Of a stretch of DNA of 64,000 bases, positions 43,378-51,518 are shown piece by piece (within the stretch, counting starts at the first letter, position 1; every line of letters begins with the position of its first letter). Source of the DNA: JBJMHZ01 sp045807125 (GTDB taxonomy: Bacteria; Actinomycetota; Actinomycetes; JAWWOL01); assembly GCA_045807125.1 (NCBI GenBank), contig JBJMHZ010000028.1, forward strand, positions 1 to 64,000, written 5' to 3'. Both the position numbers and the translations under genes were made by a program. The notes beneath the pieces were generated by a model. The model saw only the letters and a program-made list of their open reading frames with translations, was not told where the DNA came from and ran no database searches.

Positions 43378-43956
43378 TCAGGCCGAGCCGCGCCAGCCCG
43401 GGTCGCGCCCGGTGAGCCCGATCAGCCGGTCGAGCGGCGGCGCGTCATCGGCCACGGAGACCGGCGGTCCGAACAGTCCCGGCGTGCCGTGCGGGTTGGC
43501 CGACACGGCCTGCTGAACGAAGCCCCGCACCGCATCGAGCAGCTGCGGCTCGCACCCGTGCTCCTGGCCGGTGGCCACCGCGACGTCCCAGCCGTGCACG
43601 ACGACCTCGTCCAGCGCCACCACGGCGGCCACCTCGCCAGGCAGGTCGACGCCGCCGGCCCTGGTCATTCCCGTCCACGCCGCCTCCTCCCGCCAGGAGC
43701 CGGCGAGCGCCGCCAGCCGCTGCGGGATGCGGGTGCGCCAGTCGGAGCCGAGCCGCGACGCATCGGCCGACGGCGCGGCGTCCGGCAACGGCGTCTTCGC
43801 CGCAGCTGCGGCGAACGCGATCGCCAGCCCGTCGATGTGGTCGAGCATCGCGGCCACGCTCGTGCCCGGGCACGGGGTCGGCAGGGTCAGCTGGTCGTCG
43901 CGCACGCCCTCGACGAGGGCGGACAGCGCGCGGGTCGCGGGTTCGAGGTCGAGCAC
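43378..43956 (-). CDS. TIGR03086-type metal-binding (DinB-like) protein
   Basis: 192 residues. A DinB/maleylpyruvate-isomerase-like four-helix bundle begins TRALSALVEGVRDDQLTLPTPCP, with metal-ligand-like His in MLDHIDG and VVHGWDVA. The family is abundant in mycothiol-producing actinobacteria and may use mycothiol for conjugation or isomerisation. The substrate is unknown. It is convergent with the YeiH gene. Confidence 0.88.
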   Translation of the reverse strand: MLDLEPATRALSALVEGVRDDQLTLPTPCPGTSVAAMLDHIDGLAIAFAAAAAKTPLPDAAPSADASRLGSDWRTRIPQRLAALAGSWREEAAWTGMTRAGGVDLPGEVAAVVALDEVVVHGWDVAVATGQEHGCEPQLLDAVRGFVQQAVSANPHGTPGLFGPPVSVADDAPPLDRLIGLTGRDPGWRGSA

Positions 43957-44037
43957 GGCGCCTCCAGGCAGCGAATCGTCACGGGGTACGACGCCGCGCG
44001 CGGCCCATGCTCATCGGCGGCGCGTCGGTGCCGGGCG

Positions 44038-45426
44038 TCAGACCTCGCCGGACTCCATCAGCTGGCGGGCCGCCTCGGTGATGCTGCCGGACAGCGACGG
44101 ATAGATGGCGAACGTCAGCGCGACCTGGCCGACGGTGAGCCCGTGCTGCACCGCGAGCGACACCGGCAGGATGAGCTCGCTGGCCCGCGGTGCGACGACC
44201 ACCCCGCCGAGCACCGTGCCCGCCCCCGGGCGGCAGAAGAGCTTCACGAACCCGTGCTCGATGGCCTGCATCTTGGCGCGCGCGTTGGTCGCCAGCGGCA
44301 AGGTGACCGTACGCGCCTCCACCGTGCCCGACTCGACGGCGGTCTGACCGATGCCGACGGTGGCGATCTCGGGATGGGTGAAGACGTTGGCCGCGACCGT
44401 CGCGAGCCGCAGCGGCGCGACCGCCTCGCCGAGCGCGTGCCACATGGCGATGCGGCCCTGCATCGCCGCGACCGACGCGAGCAGCAGCACGCCCGTGCAG
44501 TCGCCGGCCGCGTAGACGCCAGGCACCGACGTGCGCGACACCCGGTCGACGTGGAGGTAGCCGCCCTTGTCGAGCTGCACGCCGATCTGCTCGAGCCCGA
44601 GCCCGGCAGTGTTGGGCACCGACCCGACGGCCAGCAGGGCATGACTGCCCTCGACGACCCGCCCGTCCTCCAGCGCGACCGCGACGCCGTCGGCGGTGCG
44701 CTGGACCTTGGCGGCCCGTGAGCGCTTCAGCACCGTCATGCCGCGGTGCGCGAAGACGTCCTCGAGGAGCAGCGCCGCATCGACGTCCTCGCCGGGGAGC
44801 ACCCGGTCGCGACTCGACACGAGCGTGACGTGGGAGCCCAGCTCCTGATAGGCGGAGGCGAACTCGGCGCCCGTCACGCCCGAGCCGATGACGACGAGCT
44901 CCTCCGGCAACCGGTCCAGCTCGTACACCTGCCGCCACGACAGGATGCGCTCGCCGTCGGGCTCGGCGCCCGGCAGCACCCTCGGATGGGCGCCCGTCGC
45001 CAGCAACACGACGTCGGCCTCGAGCGCGTGCTCGCGGCCCGCGGTGCGCACCACCAGCCGGTCGCGGCTCACCAGCCTCGCGTCGCCCGCCACGACATCG
45101 ACCCCCTCGCGGGCCATCCGGGTGGCGATGTCGTCGGACTGCGCCTTGGCGAGGGCCTTGACCCGGGCATTGGCCCTCGGCAGGTCGACGGCGCAGCGCA
45201 CGGCGCCGCCGTCCGACACGTCGACGCCGAGCGCGGACGCGCCCGCGATAGTGGCCATCGACTCGCTCGTCGCGACGAGCGTCTTGCTGGGAACGCAGTC
45301 GGCGAGGACGCACGCGCCGCCGAGGCCGTCGCGCTCGACCAGCGTGACCCGCGCGCCGAGCTGGCTGGCGACCAGGGCGGCCTCGTACCCGGCCGGCCCC
45401 CCACCGACGATCGCGATCCGCGTCAC
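44038..45426 (-). CDS. NAD(P)H-quinone dehydrogenase (LpdA-type flavoprotein disulfide reductase)
   Basis: 462 residues. It has the two-dinucleotide-binding fold of lipoamide dehydrogenase relatives, with FAD motif IVGGGPAGYEAA, a CVLADC pair (C-x4-C) and NAD motif VVIGSGVTGAEFA. The C-terminal active-site His-Pro...Glu of lipoamide dehydrogenases is replaced (AIYPSLSGSI), as in mycobacterial LpdA, which acts as a quinone reductase. It therefore probably does not process lipoamide. No 2-oxoacid dehydrogenase gene is nearby. It stands upstream of nothing else on its strand here. Confidence 0.9.
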   Translation of the reverse strand: MTRIAIVGGGPAGYEAALVASQLGARVTLVERDGLGGACVLADCVPSKTLVATSESMATIAGASALGVDVSDGGAVRCAVDLPRANARVKALAKAQSDDIATRMAREGVDVVAGDARLVSRDRLVVRTAGREHALEADVVLLATGAHPRVLPGAEPDGERILSWRQVYELDRLPEELVVIGSGVTGAEFASAYQELGSHVTLVSSRDRVLPGEDVDAALLLEDVFAHRGMTVLKRSRAAKVQRTADGVAVALEDGRVVEGSHALLAVGSVPNTAGLGLEQIGVQLDKGGYLHVDRVSRTSVPGVYAAGDCTGVLLLASVAAMQGRIAMWHALGEAVAPLRLATVAANVFTHPEIATVGIGQTAVESGTVEARTVTLPLATNARAKMQAIEHGFVKLFCRPGAGTVLGGVVVAPRASELILPVSLAVQHGLTVGQVALTFAIYPSLSGSITEAARQLMESGEV

Positions 45427-45500
45427 GCGTCCTCCCTCACCTGGGGATCATCCCGCACCGCGGTCGGTGCCGCCGCGCCCACCCAGCGGTGACGCGCCAC

Positions 45501-45506
45501 TACGCT
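45501..45506 (+). promoter_or_regulatory. -10 element TACGCT, leaderless-type spacing
   Basis: TACGCT ends eight bases before the ATG at nt 45515, and no ribosome-binding site precedes that ATG. Both facts suggest a leaderless mRNA. Confidence 0.5.
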
Positions 45507-45514
45507 GTGGCGCC

Positions 45515-45967
45515 ATGGCCCTCTACGCCGCCTACGCCACCAACATGAGCCCGGAGCAGATGCGCCAGCGCTGCCCGCACTCGCCGGCCGTCGGCACCGG
45601 GTGGCTCACCGGATGGCGGCTCACCTTCGGCGCCGAGGACCTCGGCTGGGAGGGCGCTCTCGCGACCATCGTGGAGGATCCGACCGCGCAGGTCTTCGTG
45701 CTGATGTACGACGTCACCGACACCGACGCCGAGCAGCTCGACCAGTGGGAGGGCGCCGACATCGGTCTGTACGACAAGATCCGCCTGCGGGTGCACACCC
45801 TCGACGGGGCGGAACTGGCCTGGGTCTACGTCCTGAACGGCTACGAGGGCGGGCTGCCGAGCGCCCGCTACCTCGGGCTCATCGCCGAGGCGGCCGAGCA
45901 GGCCGGCGCCCCGGACGACTACGTGACCGACCTGCGCGCGCGGCCCTGCCGCACCGTCGGTCCCTGA
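45515..45967 (+). CDS. Gamma-glutamylcyclotransferase-like protein
   Basis: 150 residues from the ATG at nt 45515. It has the GGCT/AIG2 fold start YAAYATNMSPE, a variant of the YxxxGSN substrate loop, then GWRLTFG and the acidic segment QLDQWEG containing the probable catalytic Glu. The family releases 5-oxoproline from gamma-glutamyl compounds. Small bacterial members are poorly characterised. Its 3' end overlaps the tail of the opposite-strand membrane protein by about 50 bp. Confidence 0.85.
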   Translation: MALYAAYATNMSPEQMRQRCPHSPAVGTGWLTGWRLTFGAEDLGWEGALATIVEDPTAQVFVLMYDVTDTDAEQLDQWEGADIGLYDKIRLRVHTLDGAELAWVYVLNGYEGGLPSARYLGLIAEAAEQAGAPDDYVTDLRARPCRTVGP

Positions 45968-46182
45968 TCCCCGCGGTCGGTCTCCTTGCCTGCCTCGTTC
46001 GCGCCGCCCGGATAGGCGCCGGCGGGCGGCTGCTCCCGCTGGTACTCCTCCGCCCACTTCGTGGTCATCGACCTGGCCTGGTGGAAGCGGTCGACGTGGT
46101 CGCGCGGGTCGCGGCGGAGCACCAGCCGTCCGACGAGCAGGACGAGGAGCAGCAGCACGGCAGCGGCGATCCCATAGGTCAT
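45919..46182 (-). CDS. Small single-pass membrane protein, unknown
   Basis: 87 residues from the ATG at nt 46182; a GTG two codons upstream (nt 46188) is an alternative start. A hydrophobic helix (residues 4-22, mainly Leu/Val/Ala) is followed by RRDPRDHVDRFHQARSMTTKWAEEY and a disordered, charged tail. Positive residues after the helix place the C-terminus in the cytoplasm. No family was recognised. The tail overlaps the cyclotransferase gene on the other strand, which lowers certainty about the exact end. Confidence 0.6.
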   Translation of the reverse strand: MTYGIAAAVLLLLVLLVGRLVLRRDPRDHVDRFHQARSMTTKWAEEYQREQPPAGAYPGGANEAGKETDRGDQGPTVRQGRARRSVT

Positions 46183-46318
46183 GCTCACGAGGGCAGATCC
46201 TTCCCTGTCGGTGCCGTCCGGTCCCCCGTCCCCGGTCCCCCTGCGCGCTCCGTCCAGCCTCACATACCTCTGGCCGGTCACCAACCCCGTGCGGCACCCG
46301 GCGGCGCCCGCCGGCCGC

Positions 46319-46324
46319 TAGGGT
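46319..46324 (+). promoter_or_regulatory. -10 element TAGGGT, leaderless-type spacing
   Basis: TAGGGT ends seven bases before the GTG of the purine nucleoside phosphorylase gene, with no ribosome-binding site between. The transcript is probably leaderless. Confidence 0.5.
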
Positions 46325-46331
46325 TGCGGCC

Positions 46332-47180
46332 GTGACCAGTTCCGCCGGAGAGGACCTGACCGACGAGACGCCCGAGCGGATCGCCGCCGCCAGGGCCGAG
46401 CAGCTCGCCGCCGACGCGGCCGGCCGGCTCGCCGAGCTGACCGGCATCGACCGCCATGACGTGGCGCTCGTCATGGGGTCGGGCTGGACGCCGGCCGCCG
46501 ACCGGCTCGGCCCCGCGCTGGCCGATCTCGCCGTCACCGAGCTGCCCGGGTTCCCGCTGCCCGGCGCGGCCGGTCACGCCGGGCGGATCAGGTCCGTACG
46601 GGCCGGCGACCGGACGGCCCTCGTCCTGCTCGGGCGCACCCACCTCTACGAGGGCCGCGGCGTCGCGTCGGTCGTGCACGGCGTGCGGACCGCTGCCGCC
46701 GCCGGCTGCCGGACCGTCGTGCTCACCAACGCGGCCGGTGGCCTTCGCACCGACATGAAGGTCGGCCAGCCGGTGCTCGTGAGCGACCACCTCAACCTCA
46801 CCGGCCGCTCGCCCATCGTGGGCGCCACGTTCGTCGACCTGACCGACCTGTACTCGGCCCGGCTGCGCGCCCTCGCCCGCGCGGCCGACGGCTCGCTCGC
46901 GGAGGGCGTCTACGCGGCGCTGCCCGGCCCCCACTACGAGACCCCGGCCGAGGTCCGGATGCTGCGCGGCCTCGGTGCCGACCTCGTCGGGATGTCGACT
47001 GCGCTCGAGGCCATCGCCGCGCGGGCCGCCGGCTGCGACGTGCTCGCCGTCTCGCTGGTGACCAACCTCGCCGCCGGCATCACCGGCGAGCCGCTCGACC
47101 ATGCCGAGGTGCTCGCCGCCGGGCGCGCATCGGCCACCCGCATGGGCGACCTGCTCGCCGAGCTGCTGCCGACGGTGTGA
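46332..47180 (+). CDS. Purine nucleoside phosphorylase
   Basis: 282 residues from the GTG at nt 46332. It is the trimeric PNP type, with ALVMGSGW, LLGRTHLYEG, the purine/phosphate site VVLTNAAGGL, LPGPHYETPAEVRM, GADLVGMSTALEAIAA and SLVTNLAAGI. It splits (deoxy)guanosine or inosine with phosphate to base and (deoxy)ribose 1-phosphate. The next gene overlaps it as GTGA. With DeoC and adenosine deaminase in the same 11-kb stretch this forms a nucleoside catabolic locus. Confidence 0.95.
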   Translation: MTSSAGEDLTDETPERIAAARAEQLAADAAGRLAELTGIDRHDVALVMGSGWTPAADRLGPALADLAVTELPGFPLPGAAGHAGRIRSVRAGDRTALVLLGRTHLYEGRGVASVVHGVRTAAAAGCRTVVLTNAAGGLRTDMKVGQPVLVSDHLNLTGRSPIVGATFVDLTDLYSARLRALARAADGSLAEGVYAALPGPHYETPAEVRMLRGLGADLVGMSTALEAIAARAAGCDVLAVSLVTNLAAGITGEPLDHAEVLAAGRASATRMGDLLAELLPTV

Positions 47181-48865
47181 CGGGCCCCGCGATGAAGGCC
47201 CGGCTGCGCGCGCTGGCCGAGGACTGGCTCGCCGACGACCCCGACCCGGACGCCCGGGCGGAGCTGCGGGCGCTGCTCGACGCGGCCGCCGCGGACGATG
47301 CCGCCGCCGGCGAGCTGGCCGACCGCTTCGCCGGCCCGCTGGCCTTCGGCACCGCGGGGCTGCGCGGCGAGGTCGCGGCCGGCCCCAACCGGATGAACCG
47401 GGCGGTCGTCTCCAGGGCGGCCGCCGGGCTCGGCGCCTATCTCACCGCGCGCGGTGGCGGCCGGGTCGTCGTCGGGTACGACGCCAGGCACAAGTCCGAT
47501 GCCTTCGCGCGCGACACCGCAGAGGTGATGAGCGGCGCCGGGCTCGCCGTGCTGGTCATGCCGAGGCCGCTGCCCACGCCCGTGCTCGCCTTCGCGATCC
47601 GCCATCTCGGCTGCGCCGCAGGCGTGATGGTCACCGCCAGCCACAACCCGCCACGCGACAACGGCTACAAGGTCTACCTGGACGACGGCGCGCAGATCAC
47701 CCCGCCGGCCGACGCCGAGATCGCGGCGGCCATCGACGCCGTCGGGCGGGTCGGCGACCTGCCCCGCAGCGACGGATGGACGACCCTCGACGACGGGATC
47801 CTCGACGACTACCTCGACGCGGTGACCGCGCTCTCGCTGGTGCCGGCCCGCGACGTGTCCATCGCGTACACGCCGCTGCACGGGGTGGGCGGCGCCGTCG
47901 CTGTCGAGGCGCTGCGGCGGGCCGGCTTCCCGGCGCCGGCGGTGGTCGCCGAGCAGGCCGAGCCCGACCCCGACTTCCCGACCGTCGCATTCCCCAATCC
48001 GGAGGAGCCCGGCGCGATGGACCTCGCGCTCGCCCGAGGGCGGGCGAGCGGCGCCGACGTCGTCATCGCCAACGACCCGGACGCCGACCGGTGCGCCGTC
48101 GCGGTGGACGGCCGGTTGCTGCGCGGCGACGAGGTGGGCGCGCTGCTCGCCGACCACGTGCTGCGGCGCACCAGCGGCGACGACCGCCTCGTCGTCACCA
48201 CGGTCGTCTCCTCGACGATGCTGCGCCGGATCGCCGCGGCCCACGGCGCGCACTACGCCGAGACGCTCACCGGCTTCAAGTGGATCATGCGCGCGCCGGA
48301 CGCCCACCCGGGCACCCGGCTGGTCCTCGGGTACGAGGAGGCGCTCGGCTACTGCATCGGGGCCGTCCACCCCGACCGGCCGCTGCCGGTGCGGGACAAG
48401 GACGGGATCTCGGCGGCGCTCGCGGTGGCCGAGCTCGTCGCCGACCTGCGCCGCGACGGCCGCACCCTGCTCGACCGGCTCGACGAGCTGGCCCGCGAGC
48501 ACGGCGTGCACGGCACCGACCAGTGGTCGGTGCGGGTCGCCGACCTGCGGCTGATCTCCGACGCTATGGCGGCGCTGCGCGCGGATCCGCCGGAGCGCCT
48601 CGGCGGCCTCCCCGTCACGCGGACCGTCGACCTGCTCGAGCCCGGCAACGGGTCAGGGCTGCCGGCCTCCGACGTGCTGACCTACTGGCTCGGCGCGGAC
48701 GAGGAGGCGCGGGTCGTCGTCCGGCCGAGCGGCACCGAGCCGAAGCTCAAGGCCTACCTCGAGGTCGTCGTCCCGGTGACCGCGTCGCTGCCGGCCGCCC
48801 GAGCGGCCGCCTCCGAGCGGCTGGCCGCCATCACGGCCGACCTCGCGGCGATCACCGGTCTCTGA
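47177..48865 (+). CDS. Phosphosugar mutase (phosphomannomutase/phosphopentomutase-like)
   Basis: 562 residues from a GTG overlapping the PNP stop. An ATG at nt 47192 is an alternative. It is a four-domain alpha-D-phosphohexomutase with the sugar-phosphate loop FGTAGLRG, phosphoserine loop VTASHNPPRDNGYKVY, metal loop NDPDADRC and C-terminal phosphate loop RPSGTEPKLK. Coupled to PNP and close to deoC, it most likely converts (deoxy)ribose 1-phosphate to the 5-phosphate, a role known for such enzymes in nucleoside catabolism. A phosphomannomutase or glucomutase role is the alternative. Confidence 0.92.
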   Translation: MTGPAMKARLRALAEDWLADDPDPDARAELRALLDAAAADDAAAGELADRFAGPLAFGTAGLRGEVAAGPNRMNRAVVSRAAAGLGAYLTARGGGRVVVGYDARHKSDAFARDTAEVMSGAGLAVLVMPRPLPTPVLAFAIRHLGCAAGVMVTASHNPPRDNGYKVYLDDGAQITPPADAEIAAAIDAVGRVGDLPRSDGWTTLDDGILDDYLDAVTALSLVPARDVSIAYTPLHGVGGAVAVEALRRAGFPAPAVVAEQAEPDPDFPTVAFPNPEEPGAMDLALARGRASGADVVIANDPDADRCAVAVDGRLLRGDEVGALLADHVLRRTSGDDRLVVTTVVSSTMLRRIAAAHGAHYAETLTGFKWIMRAPDAHPGTRLVLGYEEALGYCIGAVHPDRPLPVRDKDGISAALAVAELVADLRRDGRTLLDRLDELAREHGVHGTDQWSVRVADLRLISDAMAALRADPPERLGGLPVTRTVDLLEPGNGSGLPASDVLTYWLGADEEARVVVRPSGTEPKLKAYLEVVVPVTASLPAARAAASERLAAITADLAAITGL

Positions 48866-48874
48866 CGGCGCGGC

Positions 48875-50116
48875 TCACCCCCAGCCGCCGCCGCCGCTGC
48901 TGCCACCGCCGCCACCGCCCCAACCGCCACCGCCGACGCTGCCGCCCCAGCCGCCACCGCCGACGTTGCCGCCCCCACCAGCGTCGCCACCCGCGCCGAT
49001 GCCCCAGCCACCGACCACGCCTGCCCCGCGCCACGCGCCGCCGGCGTAGTTGGCGTGGCGCGGATCGGAGCCGTCGTCGCCCCCCGGGGCGACGAACGCC
49101 TCGTCCAGCAGCTCGCCGGCGAGCATCCCGGCGACGAACGCGCCGGCGTAGTCGAAGAAGCCCCATCCGTGACCCGGGTACCAGCCGTACCCGTAGCCGG
49201 GGTAGCTGGCGACGGTGTACTGCGACAGGATCCGCGCCGGAGGCACGACCGCGCCCTCGGGCGGCTCGTCCAGTCGCTCGCTGGGCAGCGGCCCGGGCGC
49301 CTCGCCGGCGCTCGCGTACACCTCGGACTCCCCCGGCACGCCGTCGCGCAGCCGCCTGGCGTGCTCGAGCGCCGTGCGCCCCTGCCGGATGAGCGTCCGG
49401 GCCCGGGAGACCGTGGCCGTGTCGTGCGCGCCGGCGATCATCCCGCCCGCCGCCGCATGCCGCGACCACGCCACCGCGAGCGCCCGCTCGAGCGCGCTGC
49501 CCTCGGCGTGCGGCCCGACGACGTCGGGGTTGCCGCCGGGGTCCACGATGCGCAGGTCCTCGCCGAGGGAGTCGACCTCTGACTGGATGTCGGCGCGGTA
49601 GCGCTTGTAGTCCTTGCGGCTCGAGCGCCGGCGCCAGACCGCGACGCCCGCGGCGATCGCTGCCGCGGAGAGGAGGAGCGGAAGCCACGCGCCGAGTGGC
49701 GACGGGGCACCCGGCCGGTCGAGGGCGTGATCGATGGCGTACACCAGCTCAGCCGTCTGGCCGCCGCCGTGGTCGGTCATCCTCTGGAAGACTTGCTGGC
49801 CACCGCCGTTGGGGTCGTAGATGGCCAGGTGGTGCGGCGACGCGACGATGTAGGCCGAACTGTCCCCGGCGTCGGTCGCCACCTGCTCCACGAAGGCGTC
49901 GACGCCGCCCGGCAGGTCCGTGATCGCCGAGTCGGGCACCAGGGCGACGTGCACGTCGGGGTGGCCGGCGACGGCCTGCTGCACCTTGTCAGTATCCACC
50001 TGCACGCCAGCGCCCTGCGCCACGTAGACCTGCGCCGACTGGAGGTTGTCGGCGACCGAGGCGGGGGTGACCGGCGCCGGGGTGAGGGACACCGGGGTGA
50101 TAGCAGCCATCTGCAT
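48875..50116 (-). CDS. Single-pass membrane protein with Gly-rich tail, paralogue 1
   Basis: 413 residues. An N-terminal ~125-residue alpha/beta domain (QVYVAQGAGVQVD, HVALVPDSA, AYIVASPHHLAIY) resembles TPM-type or DUF6676-type extracytoplasmic domains. One hydrophobic helix follows (about 146-160) and then VWRRRSSRKDYKRYR, which by the positive-inside rule places the rest in the cytoplasm. A conserved helical region (ALEHARRLRDGVPGESEVY) precedes an aromatic segment YPGYGYGWYPGHGWGFFDY and a ~60-residue tail almost wholly Gly, Trp, Ser. No signal peptide is seen. Function is unknown. It is clearly paralogous to the next gene. Confidence 0.82.
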   Translation of the reverse strand: MQMAAITPVSLTPAPVTPASVADNLQSAQVYVAQGAGVQVDTDKVQQAVAGHPDVHVALVPDSAITDLPGGVDAFVEQVATDAGDSSAYIVASPHHLAIYDPNGGGQQVFQRMTDHGGGQTAELVYAIDHALDRPGAPSPLGAWLPLLLSAAAIAAGVAVWRRRSSRKDYKRYRADIQSEVDSLGEDLRIVDPGGNPDVVGPHAEGSALERALAVAWSRHAAAGGMIAGAHDTATVSRARTLIRQGRTALEHARRLRDGVPGESEVYASAGEAPGPLPSERLDEPPEGAVVPPARILSQYTVASYPGYGYGWYPGHGWGFFDYAGAFVAGMLAGELLDEAFVAPGGDDGSDPRHANYAGGAWRGAGVVGGWGIGAGGDAGGGGNVGGGGWGGSVGGGGWGGGGGGSSGGGGWG

Positions 50117-50167
50117 GCGATCAGTATCGCCGTCCGACGGCAGAAAGGGAGATAGGTTGGCCGGCCC

Positions 50168-51439
50168 TCACCAACCGCCGCCACCGTCGCCGCCGCCACC
50201 CCAGTCGCCGCCACCACCGAAGTCGCCACCCCAGTCGCCGCCGCCGAAGTCGCCGGCCGGGCTCTGGTCGTACCCCTGGTCGTAGCCCTGGTCATAGCCT
50301 TGGTCGTAACCCTGGCCGTAGCCCGTGTCGTAGCCGAGCCCAGGGCCGAAGAGCCCGCCGCCCATCAGCCCGCCCCCGAGCAGCTCACCGGCGAGCATCC
50401 CGGCGACGAACGAGCCACCGTAGTTGAAAAAGCCCCACCCGTAGCCCGGGTACCAGCCGTAGCCGTAGCCGGGGTAGCTGTCCGGCGTGTACTGCCGCAG
50501 CACCTGCTGCCGCCCCGGCGAGGCGGACCTGGCGTCCGGCGGCTGCTCGCGCCGCTGCATCGGATCGGGACCGTCGCCCGTGCTGGCCGCGAGCCGGTAG
50601 ACCTCCGACTCGCCAGGGACGCCGTCGCGCAGCCGCTGCGCATGCTCGAGCGCCGCTCGCCCCTGCTCGGCCTGGAGCCGGGCGCGCTGGATGTCGTCGC
50701 GATCGCGCGCGCCGGCCAGCGTGCCGGCGGCGCTGCCCTGGCGGGCCCACGCGACGCGCAGCGCGCGCTCGACCGGGTCGTTCGGGACGGTGGCGCCCGC
50801 ACCGGTGATCGCCACGTTGCCGCCAGGGTCGGTGATCAGCAGGTCGTCGGCGAGCGAGTCGACCTCGGCCTGGGCGTCGGCCCTCAGCTCCGACAGGTCG
50901 TCCTGCCGCGCCAGCCTGCGGCGGCGCGCGACCACCGCGACGATCACCGCCGCGACCGCGAGCAGCGCGATCAGCACGCCGGCGCCCGGCCCACCGCTGC
51001 CGCCGCCACCGCTGCCGCCGTCGTTCGGCGCGATGCCGGTGCCGGTGCCCGTGCCCACCTGCACCGACGGGTCGGCATGGTCGACCGCATAGACCAGCTC
51101 GGCGGTGTGGTCGGGGGCTTGCGCCTGCGCCTCCCGGTAGACCTCGGCGCCCTCGCCGTCGGGGCGATAGACCGCGAACCCGTCCGGCGTGGCGACCACG
51201 TAGGCATGGCTGCTGCCGGCCGCCCGCTCGACGGCGTGCAGCGCGCTGAGCGGGCTCCCGGCTGAGGAGGGGAGCAGCGCGACGTAGACGTTGTCGTGGT
51301 GCTGCGCGGCCGTGCGCAGCTGGCCGGCGTCGACCGGCACCCCGGCGTCCTTCGCCACGTAGACGTGCTGGCCGGACCGGAAGGCGGCGGCCACGTCGGA
51401 GGGAGTCACCTGGTCGGCAAGAACGGCGGCGGCGAGCAT
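50168..51439 (-). CDS. Single-pass membrane protein with GYDQ repeats, paralogue 2
   Basis: 423 residues from the ATG at nt 51439, chosen because it aligns with the start of paralogue 1. The frame is open further upstream. The layout is the same: an N-terminal domain (HVYVAKDAGVPVD, NVYVALLPSS), a Gly-rich spacer, one helix (about 180-198) followed by RRRRLARQDD, the shared ALEHAQRLRDGVPGESEVY region and YPGYGYGWYPGYGWGFFNY. The tail differs: at least four consecutive GYDQ units, then Gly/Asp/Trp-rich sequence. Such Tyr/Gln/Gly tails are low-complexity, prion-like sequence. Function is unknown. It is upstream of, and same-strand with, paralogue 1 and divergent from deoC. Confidence 0.82.
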   Translation of the reverse strand: MLAAAVLADQVTPSDVAAAFRSGQHVYVAKDAGVPVDAGQLRTAAQHHDNVYVALLPSSAGSPLSALHAVERAAGSSHAYVVATPDGFAVYRPDGEGAEVYREAQAQAPDHTAELVYAVDHADPSVQVGTGTGTGIAPNDGGSGGGGSGGPGAGVLIALLAVAAVIVAVVARRRRLARQDDLSELRADAQAEVDSLADDLLITDPGGNVAITGAGATVPNDPVERALRVAWARQGSAAGTLAGARDRDDIQRARLQAEQGRAALEHAQRLRDGVPGESEVYRLAASTGDGPDPMQRREQPPDARSASPGRQQVLRQYTPDSYPGYGYGWYPGYGWGFFNYGGSFVAGMLAGELLGGGLMGGGLFGPGLGYDTGYGQGYDQGYDQGYDQGYDQSPAGDFGGGDWGGDFGGGGDWGGGGDGGGGW

Positions 51440-51506
51440 GGAGGCAGTAATGCCCGCACGTACGACGGCCAGTCGTCGTCGCGTGCCCCGACCTGCGCGT
51501 GCGGGA

Positions 51507-51512
51507 TACCCT
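51507..51512 (+). promoter_or_regulatory. -10 element TACCCT, leaderless-type spacing
   Basis: TACCCT ends six bases before the GTG of deoC at nt 51519. No ribosome-binding site lies between, which suggests leaderless initiation and supports this start over the upstream ATG codons. Confidence 0.5.
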
Positions 51513-51518
51513 CGGCGG

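Noticed and set aside
44038..45426. Lipoamide dehydrogenase of a 2-oxoacid dehydrogenase complex
   Set aside because: The C-terminal His/Glu pair is replaced and no E1 or E2 gene is nearby. The LpdA quinone-reductase type fits better.
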